DNA of 64,000 nt from Leucosporidium creatinivorum (taxonomy: Eukaryota > Basidiomycota > Microbotryomycetes > Leucosporidiales > Leucosporidiaceae), in the NCBI GenBank assembly GCA_001600635.1, contig BCKL01000039.1:1-64000 (forward strand), read 5' to 3'. The number at the start of each line of letters is the position of its first letter. Within the stretch, counting starts at the first letter, position 1. Made by a program: the position numbers and the translations under genes. Under the pieces are notes generated by a model, which saw only the letters and a list, made by a program, of their open reading frames with translations, was not told the origin of the DNA and made no database searches. This document shows positions 9,997-21,740 of the stretch, one piece after another.

Positions 9997-10526
9997 TCCC
10001 ATCGAGCTTTGAACCTCGTCGGCGCCGAAAGGTGGAGATGAAAGAGCGGTGAACGGCACTTGAAAAACTGAGAGAGCACAGATCACTAGGCAGGTTGTCT
10101 ACAGCTCGCCCTGCGAAGTTGCAGCCCATCAATCGCCCTACAGCTCTGCAGCGGCCGGGTCAAACACGCTCACTAGCGCGTCGAGCGCCGAGGATGCTCC
10201 GCTTGCTGTATCGGAGGACCGGTGCAGCGGAAGTGACAGCGCTGATCTGAATACACCTACCGACTATACTGGAACAGATTGAGCTACATTGATCAATTGC
10301 CTCGAGACGACCTGGACCGTGAGCTCCGTGCGCCAGCGGCTTTGTTTCCCGCATCTCACCTCACCTCGCAATCTCTCTCGTCGACTTGAACCCGACTCGT
10401 ACGGACTAGGGGCGTTTGACCTTCGTACAGCGCCCTCACTCGCTCTCTCCCGCTCGCCCTCATCTCTGTAGCTGGACAGAGGAGCTCGAGCCGTTTAGGA
10501 CTCAGGCGTGGAGCTGAGGGAGCGAG
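9997..10526. promoter_or_regulatory. Intergenic, upstream of the MIT-domain gene
   Basis: About 530 bp without a credible coding region. CTACAGCT occurs at 10099-10106 and 10138-10145. Candidate promoter and 5' UTR of the downstream gene. Confidence 0.45.
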
Positions 10527-13500
10527 ATGAGCTCGAGCACTTCGCGGATAGCCAGTACGAGCTACTCGGCTACACATTCAACTGCAGCCCTACAATCCAA
10601 CTACGCTACAGCACTACCAGAAGCAGCTCCACCACCGCAAGCCACGCTCCCACACCTCCCTCTCAACGCTCGATCCTCTCAGCCGAACACTCTCAACTCG
10701 GCTGCAGCAGCCACCTATTCGACTACAGGCTACGCTCCCTCGTCGCCCGATTCAGCTCACCCCGACTCGCTGTCGAGGAGAAGAGGCGAGTCCTCGCCAG
10801 CCGGTTCTCGACACCGCGCCTCCGACTGGAATGGCCAGGGGGACTCTACCGCGATGGAACAGAGTGGGAGCGGGCAAGGAAGGCAGAGTAGGAGACAGAG
10901 CTCGAGTACTACTCCTCGGCGATTGGTTGACGGCAGGGAAGAGACGAGGGAGGAGCGCCGGGCCAGGAAGGAGAGGGAGCGCGCCTTGAGAGGAGAAGGA
11001 GCAGAGGATAGTGGTGAGTTGTTCATTCACACTTTCGGGGATTCAACGGGCTGTGTAGGCTGCTGGTTCCGCTCGCAGAGGCTGCAGCCGCCTGAGCCAG
11101 CGCGCAGTCCGCTTAGGGCCTAGCGCGTTTTAGAGAGCTGTAGCTGAGCCCACACTGCACATACTACAGCCTCACCAACAACCTCCACTCGACGACGCTC
11201 CTCAAGATCCAACGGCCTCCCCAACTCACCAAGCGGCGGCGACGACCTCTCGAATCTATCGCTCGGCTCGCCACCCCTCGCCTCCGCCACATCCCGTACA
11301 ACCCCCTCCACCTCCTCCAAGTCCGTCCTCACGATCGCGCTACAACGTGCCCAATCCGCCGTCCTGCTCGACTCGGCCAACAACGTCCCAGCGGCCATTT
11401 CGGCTTATACGCAGAGCGTCAGACTGTTGAAGGAGGTGATGCAGAGGGTGGAAGAAGGGGCGAGGAGGGAAAGAGAGAAGGAGAGATTGCGAGGCGGGGA
11501 TAGGAATGTGGTCAGGGAGGGAGAGAGTCACGAGGAGTTTCAGCGGACCGTTGCGAAAGCCGAGCGGAAGGAGAGGGCCAAGCAAGATGAGGCGAGGCGG
11601 CTAAGGGTTATTGTGAGTGTCCGAGAGTGATGAGCAAAGAACGAGAGCTGACCTCCTCTGCTACAGCACGACACCTACGAAGACCGAATCCGAATGCTCC
11701 AGACCGTCGGCGACCCCTCCACCGACGAGCTCAGCCCACCAGCAGACACCATGCAGGAGAGCTCCTCACCTTCTACTCCCTCCACGATCCATGCCCATTC
11801 TCCTTCCGCACCCTCCTCCACCTTTGTCGCTGCACCCGAGCTCACTCGGCGAAGCCGCTCCATCACCTCCCTCGGCACCGTCTCGACTCCGCCAGCCTCC
11901 TTCTCTCCCCTCGGAGGCCCGCCGCCGACACTCGTTCTGCAGCACCCTACACCAGGTCGGCCAGGAGAGTTCCTCGGCGAGTCAGCTGCCGACATTGGCA
12001 ACGCCATGCTCATTGGCAGCCCTCCTGCCTCGCCCATGGATCCCAAGATGCCTAGCCTGCGCCCTTCCACTTCCTCCTCGTCATCAACACCTTCCTACGG
12101 CCCCGCACCGCAACGTCTCGCACCCTCGATGGCTCGGCGGCCTTCAATAGCAGACGAGGTCATCGACGAGGAAGGCGACGAAACGACGATGCCGCCATTC
12201 GACTCGAGGGCGAGTATCTCGAGCGATAGTACCGCAACTTCCATGTCCCGCGCCATGACCCTCAATGGACCAGCCGACCCTTCCGTTCCTTTTCGCCATC
12301 CTTCCTCATACCTCCCCTCTTCCGCCCCATCCTCCCGTTCATACGACACGCCAGCGATCGCCATCGAGCGAGGAGTCGCCGCCATCGACCTCACCTCGTC
12401 CGCTGCCGATGAAGATGAGGAGGAAGCTCACCGAGGCAGCCACCTCCCTCGCAGCGAGAGCTACGCCTCCTCCGAGAGCGACGACATCGTTCCCGTCACG
12501 GCGATGGAGTATGGCGTGGGCTGGCCGAGCGAGCGGATGGACAGCGACGGCGAGGCGGATCAGACGGAGCGGGAGGAGCTCTCGTCTCGAGCGAGCTCGT
12601 TCGGCGCAAGTGGAGGGGTCAGCCCCGCCAGTATGCGGCGATCGGAATCGGGGCAGAGCTCTGAAGCGCAGAGTATGCGGAGGGGACAGTCGGGGGATAG
12701 TACGAGTATGCAGAGGACCGCTTCGGGCGATAGCGTCTCGGCGCTGTCGATGAGGGGCAGCTCGCTCTTCGGGCCCGGGGGGTTCACTCAGATGTCGAAC
12801 CTTCCACCTCCTCCTCTCAACCCTACCCAAGATCAACACTCCTCATCATCACCTCGCTACTCGACTCCCCTCGTCGGCATCGGCCATCCCTCGACATCCT
12901 CCTCTGCCTCTCGACCACGACCAGGCCGTTCCGCTTCCTTCGCCAACGCTCCCACCTTCGCCGTCTCGGGAGTACCTAGCAAGCGCGCAGGAGCCGGCTC
13001 GCCACTCATCTCTCCCTCCACCCACCTCGGCACCATCAGCCAACGCCGGCGCTCACCTGCGCCGAATGGACTCGCGAGGGAGCCCGAGTACTTCGACGAC
13101 GAGGGTGAGGGCGAGCAGCGGGTCGACCAGGAAGGGCATACGGTGCAGGGTGTTCCGATGCCTGGTGAAGGAGGAGGAGGCCAAGGAGGAGGAAGGCCGT
13201 TATCGGCCGAGCGGAGCGTGGCGAACGAGTTTGGTCTCGCTCCTCAGGCCGCTGGAGGATTCAGCAGCGCCAGTCTACCGACGAGGTTTCGCACCCAGTC
13301 GTCACCGAGGCCGCCGCTGCTATCGTCGCAGTCCGAGGTGCCAAACGGCCCACCCACGATGCTCGGCGCGACCTCAAGATCCTTCTCCAGCTCGGGCGGA
13401 GGCTACCCTCGAAAGGGATCCATCCCTGGCACCTCTTCAGGACTCAGCATGCCTTCGACTCTCCCACCACTCGGCCGGAGCAACTCTTCCTCCTCGCAAG

Positions 13501-14684
13501 GCTCCTTCTCCGAGACGCGCGATCACGATTCCCGAGGTTCTTCGCCTTACACGCAATCGCCGAACCTCTCGCACTCGCAGTTTTCCCTTCACCAAGGCTC
13601 TACAGCATCCGACACTCCCACCTACTCGACCTTTCCTCGTGGCTCGACCTCCTTCCCCGGCGCTCTCACCTCGCCTCCTCCTCCTCCTACCACCTCGGCA
13701 ACAGCAACCGCAGCAGCCGCCTCCATCTCGACCATCCGCCGACCGTTCCACCTCCTGCGCCAAATCCTCGAATCCCTCGACGGCCAAGGCGCCTACATCA
13801 CCCCTCGCCTCTTCGTTCCTCCCCAAGTCTGGTCCCAAGCAGGCGTCAAACTCGTTGCCCTCGAGACGAAAGTCCGCATGCTCGACCTTTTGCTGAGTGG
13901 ATTGGACTCGTTGAGTAAGGTGGCGGTCGGGTGGAGTGAGGGGAGGTATAGCGTCAAGGCGTGGAGGGAGGAGTTGGAGAGTTTCGAGGGATTGATGGAG
14001 GGGATTCAGAGTACTCTGAGTAAGAAGCTGGGATATGGGACTGGTGGAAAGAAGATGGGCTCGGTGAGTGGTCTCGATATGGAGGCCGAGAGGACGAGCT
14101 GACCCTTCGAACTCGCCGAGCAGACCTCGTTCAGCGCTTGGAGCTCGAAGCTCTCGCGGTCGCTCGATCGAGTTGCCAACGGTCGCAGGTGAGTTGCTCA
14201 AGATGTACTATTGCTCTCGCACAGCTGACATCTCCTTCCCTCAACAGCCTCGACAAGCCCGACGTCTACAGCGAGATTCTCGCCAAGGTCCTTCGCGGCG
14301 CCAACGTCATTGGTGAGTAGCTTGCACCTGTACAGACGACCTACCGAATCGCAGCTAACATCACCTTCCACCAGACCTCCATCTCGACCTTCTCGCCAGC
14401 AACAGCGGACCATACTCTTCCCTCTCCTCCTCCGACCGAGCACGAATCGAACAACGCCTCAAGCGCGCCTCGGACTTCTTCGGCCAAGTCATCTGTCGCT
14501 TCGTCATGCGCGATGTAGGCATGCTGGTTGACAAGTGTGAGTGTCTAGTTTTCATTCGCCTTTCCTCCGCCCGGCGTGCAAGCTTAGCTCGGCGAGAGTC
14601 CAGGGTATCGACGCTGACTCAACGCGCTCGTCTTCCGATACTATAGATGTCAAGCGTGCTGGTGCGTGGCTCGGCGAGGGCTAA
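10527..14684 (+). CDS. MIT (microtubule interacting and trafficking) domain protein
   Basis: Large (1218 aa) protein with one MIT domain and a conserved C-terminal region. Exons: 10527-11013, 11170-11612, 11667-14063, 14124-14188, 14248-14312, 14375-14536, 14647-14684. The MIT helices begin at about residue 220 (ALQRAQSAVLLDSANNVPA, AISAYTQSVRLLKEVM) and end, after a charged insert, with EARRLRVIHDTYEDRIRML, completed across intron 2. MIT domains bind ESCRT-III tails, so a trafficking role is likely. A long Ser/Pro-rich disordered middle follows. The last 250 residues (RRPFHLLRQILESLDGQGAYI, FVPPQVW, LDKPDVYSEILAKVLRGANV, GQVICRFVMRDVGMLVDKYV) match the C terminus of fungal MIT proteins. The start codon is the first good one; the N-terminal 160 residues are low complexity. 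Confidence 0.85.
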
Positions 14685-15111
14685 GACGGACGAGATGCAG
14701 GAGCTCAGCGAGGCTCGGCGATGTTGGGAGAGCGGCGTGGTGTGAGCGGGGGCAGATGGAGAGAGCTGTATTGCATGTTTATTTAGTCAGTTTGATCAGT
14801 GGTGAACCCAATCCTATCTGTGTGCTGCTGTATCGCATGCGTGAGGCTGAGCACGAGGGAGCAAGTTGAAGCGGTCCGCAGAGGGGGAGCGATCGAAAAG
14901 CGAAGGGAGTCAGCGGAGCTGCAAGGCCGATCCTTTCACTCCTTCCATGTCCTCTTCGACTGCAGCTCTCGCTTCTCGACTCTCTCCAGCTCGCTGTAGC
15001 GGATCAGTTCTACTATATCAAGGCCTCTGCGCCCCTCCTACTCTCCTTCCTTCCACCCTTGCCTCTGCCCAGCGAGTCGAAGCGCTCCTTCTCGACCAAA
15101 CCGACACAGCG
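14685..15111. promoter_or_regulatory. Intergenic, upstream of the APSES gene
   Basis: About 430 bp; no gene seen. It probably holds the 3' UTR of the MIT gene and the promoter of the transcription factor. Confidence 0.4.
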
Positions 15112-17999
15112 ATGGACAGCCAGCAGCAACGAGGTGCAGCCGAGCAGGCGAGTGGCTACTGGATGAAGACGAGGCCTGCTGGTGCCGAGGTACATGCCCC
15201 TACGTGAGTCACAGCGCGCTGGAAATTGCGAGGCGATGAGAGATGAGAATGGGAGTCGAGCTAGGACGCCAGTGTGGAGCTGAGAGGGTTCGGCGAGACG
15301 CTACCAAGGGTTCTCTAGGACGAGTGGTACATGCTTGCGCGCTCAGAACCTTGCCAGACGAGTCAGGGAAGGCTTGCGAGATGAGCGAGCGGCGGGGTCG
15401 GCGAGCTCGCTCGAGTGTCGGCGGAGCGTGAAGCTGACCGATTATCCCTCCCTAATAAACAGCACCTGGAGCTCAACTTTCCACCAGCACCCCTACAGCT
15501 ACCAAGCAGCTGGTCTCTGCGCCCCTTCTCGTCCCAGCTCTCGCCCCTCGCTCCCCTCGCTCGGCTCCACCGTCGCCCCTCCTCCTGGCTACCAGCCCAA
15601 CCACACTCATTCCTACACCGCCTACCAGCACCTCGGACCTCTAGGAGACACGGGCAGCACCCGCGCGCCGTGGAGCAGCAGCAGTAGCGCTCCGGTCACG
15701 GCGCTTCTCAGCGGGCCTGCTGGCGGAGCGCGAAGCACTCCCGCCGGACCTCTCCAGCGCTCCCACGAAAACGGACCTTTGGCCGTCACTCCTCGCCAGA
15801 ACATTGCAACCTCGACTCCACCTCAGCATCGACAGACCGTTCACTCGTCCCAGTCGACTGCCCGCTCTGCGCCGAGCAACTCGGTCGGAGCATCGGAATC
15901 CGGAGGTCAGCCCGCGCGCGAGGTGGACGTCTCGACGATGGTTTGGGATGATGAGGGCGTACTTTGCTACACGGTGGTCGTCGGAGACAACGTCATCGGT
16001 CGCCGTTTCGGTGAGTCGTCTGCAGAACTCGCAGCGAGCCAACCGATTTGAAGCTGACCGCCGAGCTCTCAGACAACGACTGGGTCAACTGCACCAAGGC
16101 GATGAACATCGTAGGGCTCTCGCGTGGCAAGAGGGATGGATTGCTCAAGCACGAGGAGGAGAGGCTGGTCGTCAGGCGAGGTTCGAAGCAGCTCAAGGGT
16201 GTTTGGTGAGCTTCTCGGCGATCGGTTCGTGAGCCGCGAGCCGACCCTGACTTCTCGCTACTCCGAAGGCTTCCTCTCGACCGCGCTCGCACCCTTGCCG
16301 TGCACCAAGGCGTCTCCGACAGCCTCTACCCACTCCTCGAGGACACCGTCGAACCCTTCCTTTACACGCCGAACAACCGCGCTCGCACTCAGCAACTCGT
16401 CGAGACGTTCGCCAGTCTTCGCGAGTCTCGTGAGATCCAGGCGAGGAGGCTCGTCAACGAGACGGATGTGCAGCTCGCGGTGCGCCTCAGGAAGATGGGC
16501 GTGATCAAGACGATGGTCGCCGAGGTGGAGCGGAAGCTCGAGCAGACTCGTTCTGCGGCTCGCTCGACGAGCACGTCGTCGTCGGGAACGCAAGCTCGGA
16601 AGAAGCAATCCACTGAAGACAGCCCCGTCGTCGTAGACACCCCTCCCGTCCGCTACACCGACAAGCCCGCCCCTTCACCCATCTCGGCGCCGACGTCCGT
16701 TCCCTCCGTCCCTTCTTCGCAACAGGCCTACTTCCACCCTCCTGCGCCCCCGCCTATTCGCTACGGACGAGGAGATCCTTCCTTCTCGCCCATGCAAATG
16801 CTCGCTCCGGCTCAGGCGACCACGGCCGCTCCGACTCCCTATCGCCCTCAATCCGTCTCCCACGGTCCGGTCGAGCTCACGACCATCAGCATGGAGGATG
16901 ACGAGCCCTTCGTCTTCTACGACAACGAGACTCCACAAGCGGACGTCTTCACGCCTGGAGCGAGGCCTTGGGCAGAGACCACCGAGTCGAGCAACGCCGA
17001 GGGAAACGGTGCGCCGATTGGATTCGACCCTCAAGTCTTCAGCAAGGCTCCCCTCCCCGCCCGTCGACACTCATTCCCTCAAGTCGATTACACCCCTCGC
17101 TTCGACTTCCCCTTCGACCAGCATCAACTCGGCGAGGAATCGAGGCGACCCTCGCCGCAGAGCTTTGACCGTCGCATGTCCATCGACAGCGCCGCCTCTT
17201 TCCTCTTCCCCGGGGTTGGTCTCGGACCTACTTCTGTAGTCGCTCCCTCGACTGTGCTCTACGCTCCCGACCCGAGCTTCGCCCACCCTCCCGCACCTCA
17301 CCAGCACCTTCCTTCGCACACTCTCGACCCTCGTCAAGCCTTCTCCTACCCCAGTCCCATCAGCTCCACCAACTTCCCCCTCTCTTCGCATTCCCCCAAC
17401 CCCGACTGGAGCGCCGGAGAGCAGCCCGCTGCACCTCCTCGCCCTCCTCCTCGCTCTCAGCACCTCCTCCGTCGGCGTTCGACCTACTCGCCCGAGCACG
17501 AGCAGATCGACGAGGAGAGCATCCTCCCCCACTCGCCCACCTCGCAAGACAACTTCCCTCTCGACCACGCCCATGCTCCTCCCTACGTCGACCACTCGTT
17601 CTCCTTCCCCGCCTTCCCCACCTCCTTCTCTTCGGCGAAGGCTGGCGAGGAGCAACGCGCGAGAGGTGCAGGCTGCGAGATGGCTCGCTCGAGCTCGACG
17701 GCGGGTATCACTCTCGTCGGCCCTCGTGCGAGGAACGATTCGATTGGAGCGGTGGTGGGCGACTTGGGGAGCGAGGAGGAGATGATCGCCGAGCAGGAGA
17801 TGGGCGCGAAGGGAGCGGGAGATGACGGCAAAGGAGGCGTCAAGCGCGTGTTTGACTGGTATAGTGTTGCTGGAGAGCACAAGAGGCCGAAGCTGAGTGG
17901 AAGGAGGTGAGCTACCGAGGCTTTGAGCTTCTCGGCGCCGAGCTCGGAGTTTGCTCGCTGACTTATGCTCGCTACAACAGGGCTTCGGTCGCTTGGTGA
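15112..17999 (+). CDS. APSES-domain transcription factor (StuA/Efg1/Phd1-like)
   Basis: DNA-binding regulator of morphogenesis and development in fungi. Exons: 15112-15203, 15463-16010, 16073-16205, 16269-17906, 17981-17999 (809 aa). The APSES KilA-N-like domain spans roughly residues 190-300: MVWDDEGVLCYTVVVGDNVI, DNDWVNCTKAMNIVGLSRGK, RDGLLKHEEERLVVRRGS, KQLKGVWLPLDRARTLA, then SLYPLLEDTVEPFLYTP. Its two internal introns are phase-consistent. No ankyrin repeats are present, which favours the StuA type over the Mbp1/Swi4 type. Ser/Pro-rich flanks and a basic KRPKLSGRR end (a possible nuclear signal) follow. The last exon adds only six residues; without it the protein would stop at 17910. Intron 1 is 259 nt, long for this region, and might hide a small exon. 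Confidence 0.92.
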
Positions 18000-18439
18000 G
18001 ATCGAGCAGCTGGAAGACGGTGTTTGCTTTTGCTTGGGACGGTTGACGAAGCGAGATGTGCTTGCTGTACTTTCGTTCGACCCGCTTGCTCCGAAATCCG
18101 AAGTGCCGTGAATGCCTCCTCCTACCGAGAGCTGCCAAGGCTGCAGTGCATTCGGTCTTGCCTCAAAATCGAGTCAGACTTACAGCATCAACCTACAGCC
18201 GCTCTCAGGTCAGCACTTGTGTCTCAGAAAATGCAAACGGCTTCGAAGGCAGCTCTCGCTTTCCCCGCCCGCCTGCTCTACTCCCGCCAGCTCGCTTAAG
18301 TCGGTCGCCCGGTGTCTCGTCGTTTGTCGTTGTAGCAGTACAGGGTTCACCAAAGGGTTCACATAGACGCGTCGCCCACCTCATCACCACTGCTTCTCTC
18401 CCTCGCGGCGCCTCCCACTTTCCATCCCTTCTCGCAAGA
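18000..18439. promoter_or_regulatory. Intergenic, upstream of the dicarboxylate carrier gene
   Basis: About 440 bp. It contains CTTACAGCATCAACCTACAGCC near 18178-18200 and no credible coding frame. Confidence 0.4.
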
Positions 18440-19991
18440 ATGTCGACTTCGGCTCCGGCAGTACCAGAGAAGCACGTAGCTCCTCGTGCATACCCTTTCT
18501 GGCTCGGTGGTACGTCTCTCGCTGCTGCCGGTCGTCGATATCGAGCTACAGAGCTAATCTCATCCTTCGCTTCCGGAAACACAAAAGGTGCCGCTGCTTC
18601 CTGGGCGGCAGTCTGCACTCGTGAGTCCTTGTCCAAGCACAGGAAGGTCTCCAGCTAACATCTCTGCCCCTCCAGACCCTCTCGATGTCGCCAAAGTGTA
18701 GGCTTGCAGCTCCAAGAGATTGGCTCGGCCGAAAACCGCACCTGCTGACCTCGCTCTTCTCGCTCGACGTTGTACTCGGTCCTGCACAGTCGCATGCAGA
18801 CGAGTCAGAGTAAAGGCATGCTCAACACTCTGAGCGAGTCGGTCAAGCGTGATGGTGGGACCTCTTCCTCGCTCTTGCTTTCTCCTTTCGCTAACCTCCC
18901 TCTCGGCTCAGGCTTCCGCCGCGGCGCCTACGCCGGTCTCTCCGCCTCCATCCTGCGTCAAATGACCTACAGCTTGACCCGGTTCGGCGTGTACGACGCC
19001 CTCAAAGAGCGGATGACGATCCCCGGCCAACCCTTGCCAGCTTGGAAGATGGCCGTGGCTGCTTCCATCGCAGGAGGATTGGGAGGGATTGCGGGCAACC
19101 CGGCGGATGTGGTGCTGGTGAGGATGACGAGTGATGCGAATAAGCCCAAGGCGGAGCAGTTGAAGTATAAGAATTGGTGAGTTGGAGGACCGAGGCGGGA
19201 GGGAGTCCGCAGCCGAGCTGATCCTCAACTTCGACGCTCGCAGCTTCGATGGGGTCCTCCGCATCGTCAAGGATGAGGGACTCGCTCATCTCTTCCGTGG
19301 TGTCGGTCCCAACGTCGCTCGCGCGGTCCTGATGAACGCTTCCCAGCTGGCGACGTCAGTTTCGCTCATTCTCCCTTCTCTCGTCCCTCGCTAACCCTTC
19401 TACACCACAGGTACGACGTCTTCAAGAACGGAATCATCGGTGCCAATCTCATGGAGGATGGTCTCGGACTGCATTTCACCAGCTCTTTCCTTGCTGTGAG
19501 TAGCGAGAGTGTCGGCGCTGAGCTCGAGTTGATGCTGACCCTTCTACTACTCAACAGGGAACCGTCGCGACGACAATATGTGCACCCTTTGATGTCATCA
19601 AGAGTCGGGTGAGCTGTCTTGAGCCTCTTCAAAGCCATGCAGAACTTGAGCTAACCGACGGACCCTTTCGCCGAGCAGATGATGAACGCTGCTGGCAGTG
19701 AAGGAGTGCGCTTGGGCGCTCTTAGTCTCCTTGAGACCCAAGCTGACGCCTCTCTACTATCCTACAGGTCGTCTCTGTCATCACCCGCTCCTTCAAGACC
19801 GAGGGAGTGACCTGGATGTTCCGAGGTTGGACTCCCGCTTGGATCCGTCTCTCGCCCAACACCATCATCATCTTGTGCGTTTTGGTTTTGGCTCTCTCAG
19901 CCTTCTACATTGACTGACCTCCTACTCCCTCACCACGTACAGCATGACGCTGGAGCAGATGAAACGCGGCGTCGACTATCTACGAGCCTGA
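18440..19991 (+). CDS. DIC1: Mitochondrial dicarboxylate carrier (SLC25 family)
   Basis: Inner-membrane transporter exchanging malate or succinate for phosphate. Eleven exons: 18440-18509, 18588-18620, 18676-18697, 18790-18854, 18912-19176, 19244-19354, 19411-19495, 19558-19608, 19679-19705, 19768-19874, 19943-19991 (294 aa, normal SLC25 size). Three carrier repeats, each with a Px[DE]xx[KRV] signature: HPLDVAKVRMQTSQ, NPADVVLVRMTSD and APFDVIKSRMMN. FWLGGAAASWAAVCT and RQMTYSLTRFGVYD resemble yeast Dic1. Several exons are only 22-51 nt, yet every junction keeps frame. Substrate assignment comes from resemblance to Dic1 and is less certain than the carrier fold. Confidence 0.9.
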
Positions 19992-20396
19992 GCGCCAACG
20001 CCGAGCTCCCAGTCGTGTGACCTGGTGTCAGCCTCCCCCCTGCATATCAACGACCGAACCCCCACCGAATAGACATGATACCCCCCTAGAGCCTTATTGG
20101 AAATCCAAAGCGCCATCGAGCTACATCTCGGATCCCTCTCTCTCTCTCTCCAGAGAAGCCAAAGTTGGCTGAAGCGTCTCTCGGCGAAGAGGCATTCGTT
20201 TGTGGCAAGATGTTGGAAGGTCTCGTTGCTGTACCTATGCAAATGCGAAAAGCAGGAAGAAGGTGTACTAAAATGAAAAAGCGAGGGGGGGAAAGAAAGC
20301 GGGAGACTATACAACACTACACATCATGAAACAAGCTCAAGCGACGTCGTCTGCTCCCTCCCCACCTCGCCAGCCAGCCAGCTGCTCCAACAGGTC
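19992..20396. other. Intergenic, tail-to-tail
   Basis: About 400 bp between the carrier gene and the next minus-strand gene. A short CT-rich run (near 20137) and an A-rich stretch (near 20260-20300) are visible; no gene. Confidence 0.5.
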
Positions 20397-20966
20397 CTAG
20401 GTCCTCCTACTGAGCTCATCGTTGCTCAAGTCCAATTCGATGGTAACAGCACCCATCTTGGCATACTTGGACCACTTGAGGGAATCGGCCCTCTTCCTCC
20501 CCAAACTGGCCGCCATGGACTTGTTGCTGCTGCTCGACGCCGCTGCTGCCCTCTTCTCCCTCTCCCTCTCTGCGATCCCTTTGGGCTTATGCAGGACGCT
20601 CCTCGTCGGTAGACTAGTAACCTCAGCTTGATCCTCCTCCTCTTGCTGCTGCTGGTCCTTGTGGTGCTTGTTCGAGTCGAGAGGAGCCTCGTCGTCGGGT
20701 TGGGGAGAGTTGGGTGCGGATTCATCAGAGTCGTCCGAGTCTGATCCCAAGGGAGAAGGAGTGGCGCGAGCAGAAGTAGGAGTCGAGTTGATCGTGTGTA
20801 GCTGTTTGTGGTGGTTGAGAGAGGAAGAGCGGAGGAGGGGAGCTGGTTGAGCTGAAGCGTAGGCGAAGGCGCTCAATTGAGGGGCGGTCGAAGGGGCTGT
20901 ACCAGGAGTGAAGATTAGCTGCAGTACTCTAGCTGTAAGACGGTATAACTTACCGAGTGAGCTCAT
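20397..20966 (-). CDS. Small unknown low-complexity protein
   Basis: Not recognised. Two exons (minus): 20954-20966 (13 nt) and 20397-20896 (170 aa in all). The sequence is rich in Ser, Asp, Gln and Glu (SDSDDSDESAP, QQQQEEEDQ), followed by a basic RERKR-like part. It ends with a less biased KWSKYAKMGAVTIELDLS, the most likely conserved segment. No signal peptide, membrane segment or known domain seen. The tiny first exon is supported by a good GTAAGT donor and an ACAG acceptor. Could be nuclear; unproven. Confidence 0.6.
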   Translation of the reverse strand: MSSLGKLYRLTARVLQLIFTPGTAPSTAPQLSAFAYASAQPAPLLRSSSLNHHKQLHTINSTPTSARATPSPLGSDSDDSDESAPNSPQPDDEAPLDSNKHHKDQQQQEEEDQAEVTSLPTRSVLHKPKGIAEREREKRAAAASSSSNKSMAASLGRKRADSLKWSKYAKMGAVTIELDLSNDELSRRT

Positions 20967-21740
20967 CGTGCTGTAGCGTCTAGTCAAGGTGAGAGAAGGG
21001 AGGAGTGAGAAGAGGTAGAAGGGGAAGAGCGAGGAGCGACGCGCCCAACCAAATGAACATTGAGCCCCTCTTAGAGCGCAGTTCTCTCTCTGAACCTGTA
21101 GGGCTTCATCGTAATCAAAGAAACCTTTTCATCATAACTAGCCGGTGGACCCCTTCCCACCTTTTGCACTCTCTCCGCCTGTTGCCCCAGCTTTCCCGGC
21201 GCCGAAGGGGCAGCATGACGAGTCCTCCCCCCTCGTCAACGGTTCGTCCTTCGTACAAACGTCCCTCTGGGTACTCAGCGGGTCCGTATTGCTAGATTAA
21301 AGCGGACTGTACCCCTCCGAGCTCTGTACCGACGTGCAGCGCGCCTCACTCGGCCCAAGTTACGGCTCGGAGCTCCTCGAACTCCCCACAACCGTCGGCA
21401 GAGCACGAGTGGGCTGTGGAACCCAGTCGAACGCTGCAGACTCTCTGTTGCAATGACTCTCGAAAAATCTGCTGCACCTCGTGAAAAGGCGGCGAGCCGA
21501 GCCAGCCAGAAGAACTCTTGTCAAGGCGCCGAGCGCCGAGCAGGCGCCGAAGGGCTGGGCGACGGGTCAGAGTTGGAAGCAGGGATTGCGGGTAGGAGGG
21601 ATGAGAGCTACGGAATCTGTTACCGAGAGTGGGTGAGCGATAGTCCTCAAGAGCGGAACGGGTGAGAGAGCGCAACTCACTACAACAAGATCCGCCTCCG
21701 ACTCTGCTCGGCGCCCTCCTCCTCTCTTCAAACTCCCAGC
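20967..21740. promoter_or_regulatory. Intergenic 775 bp
   Basis: Between the start of the small unknown gene and the 3' end of MED6, both minus. No conserved reading frame found on either strand; contains the probable promoter of the small gene. Nothing else identified. Confidence 0.45.
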
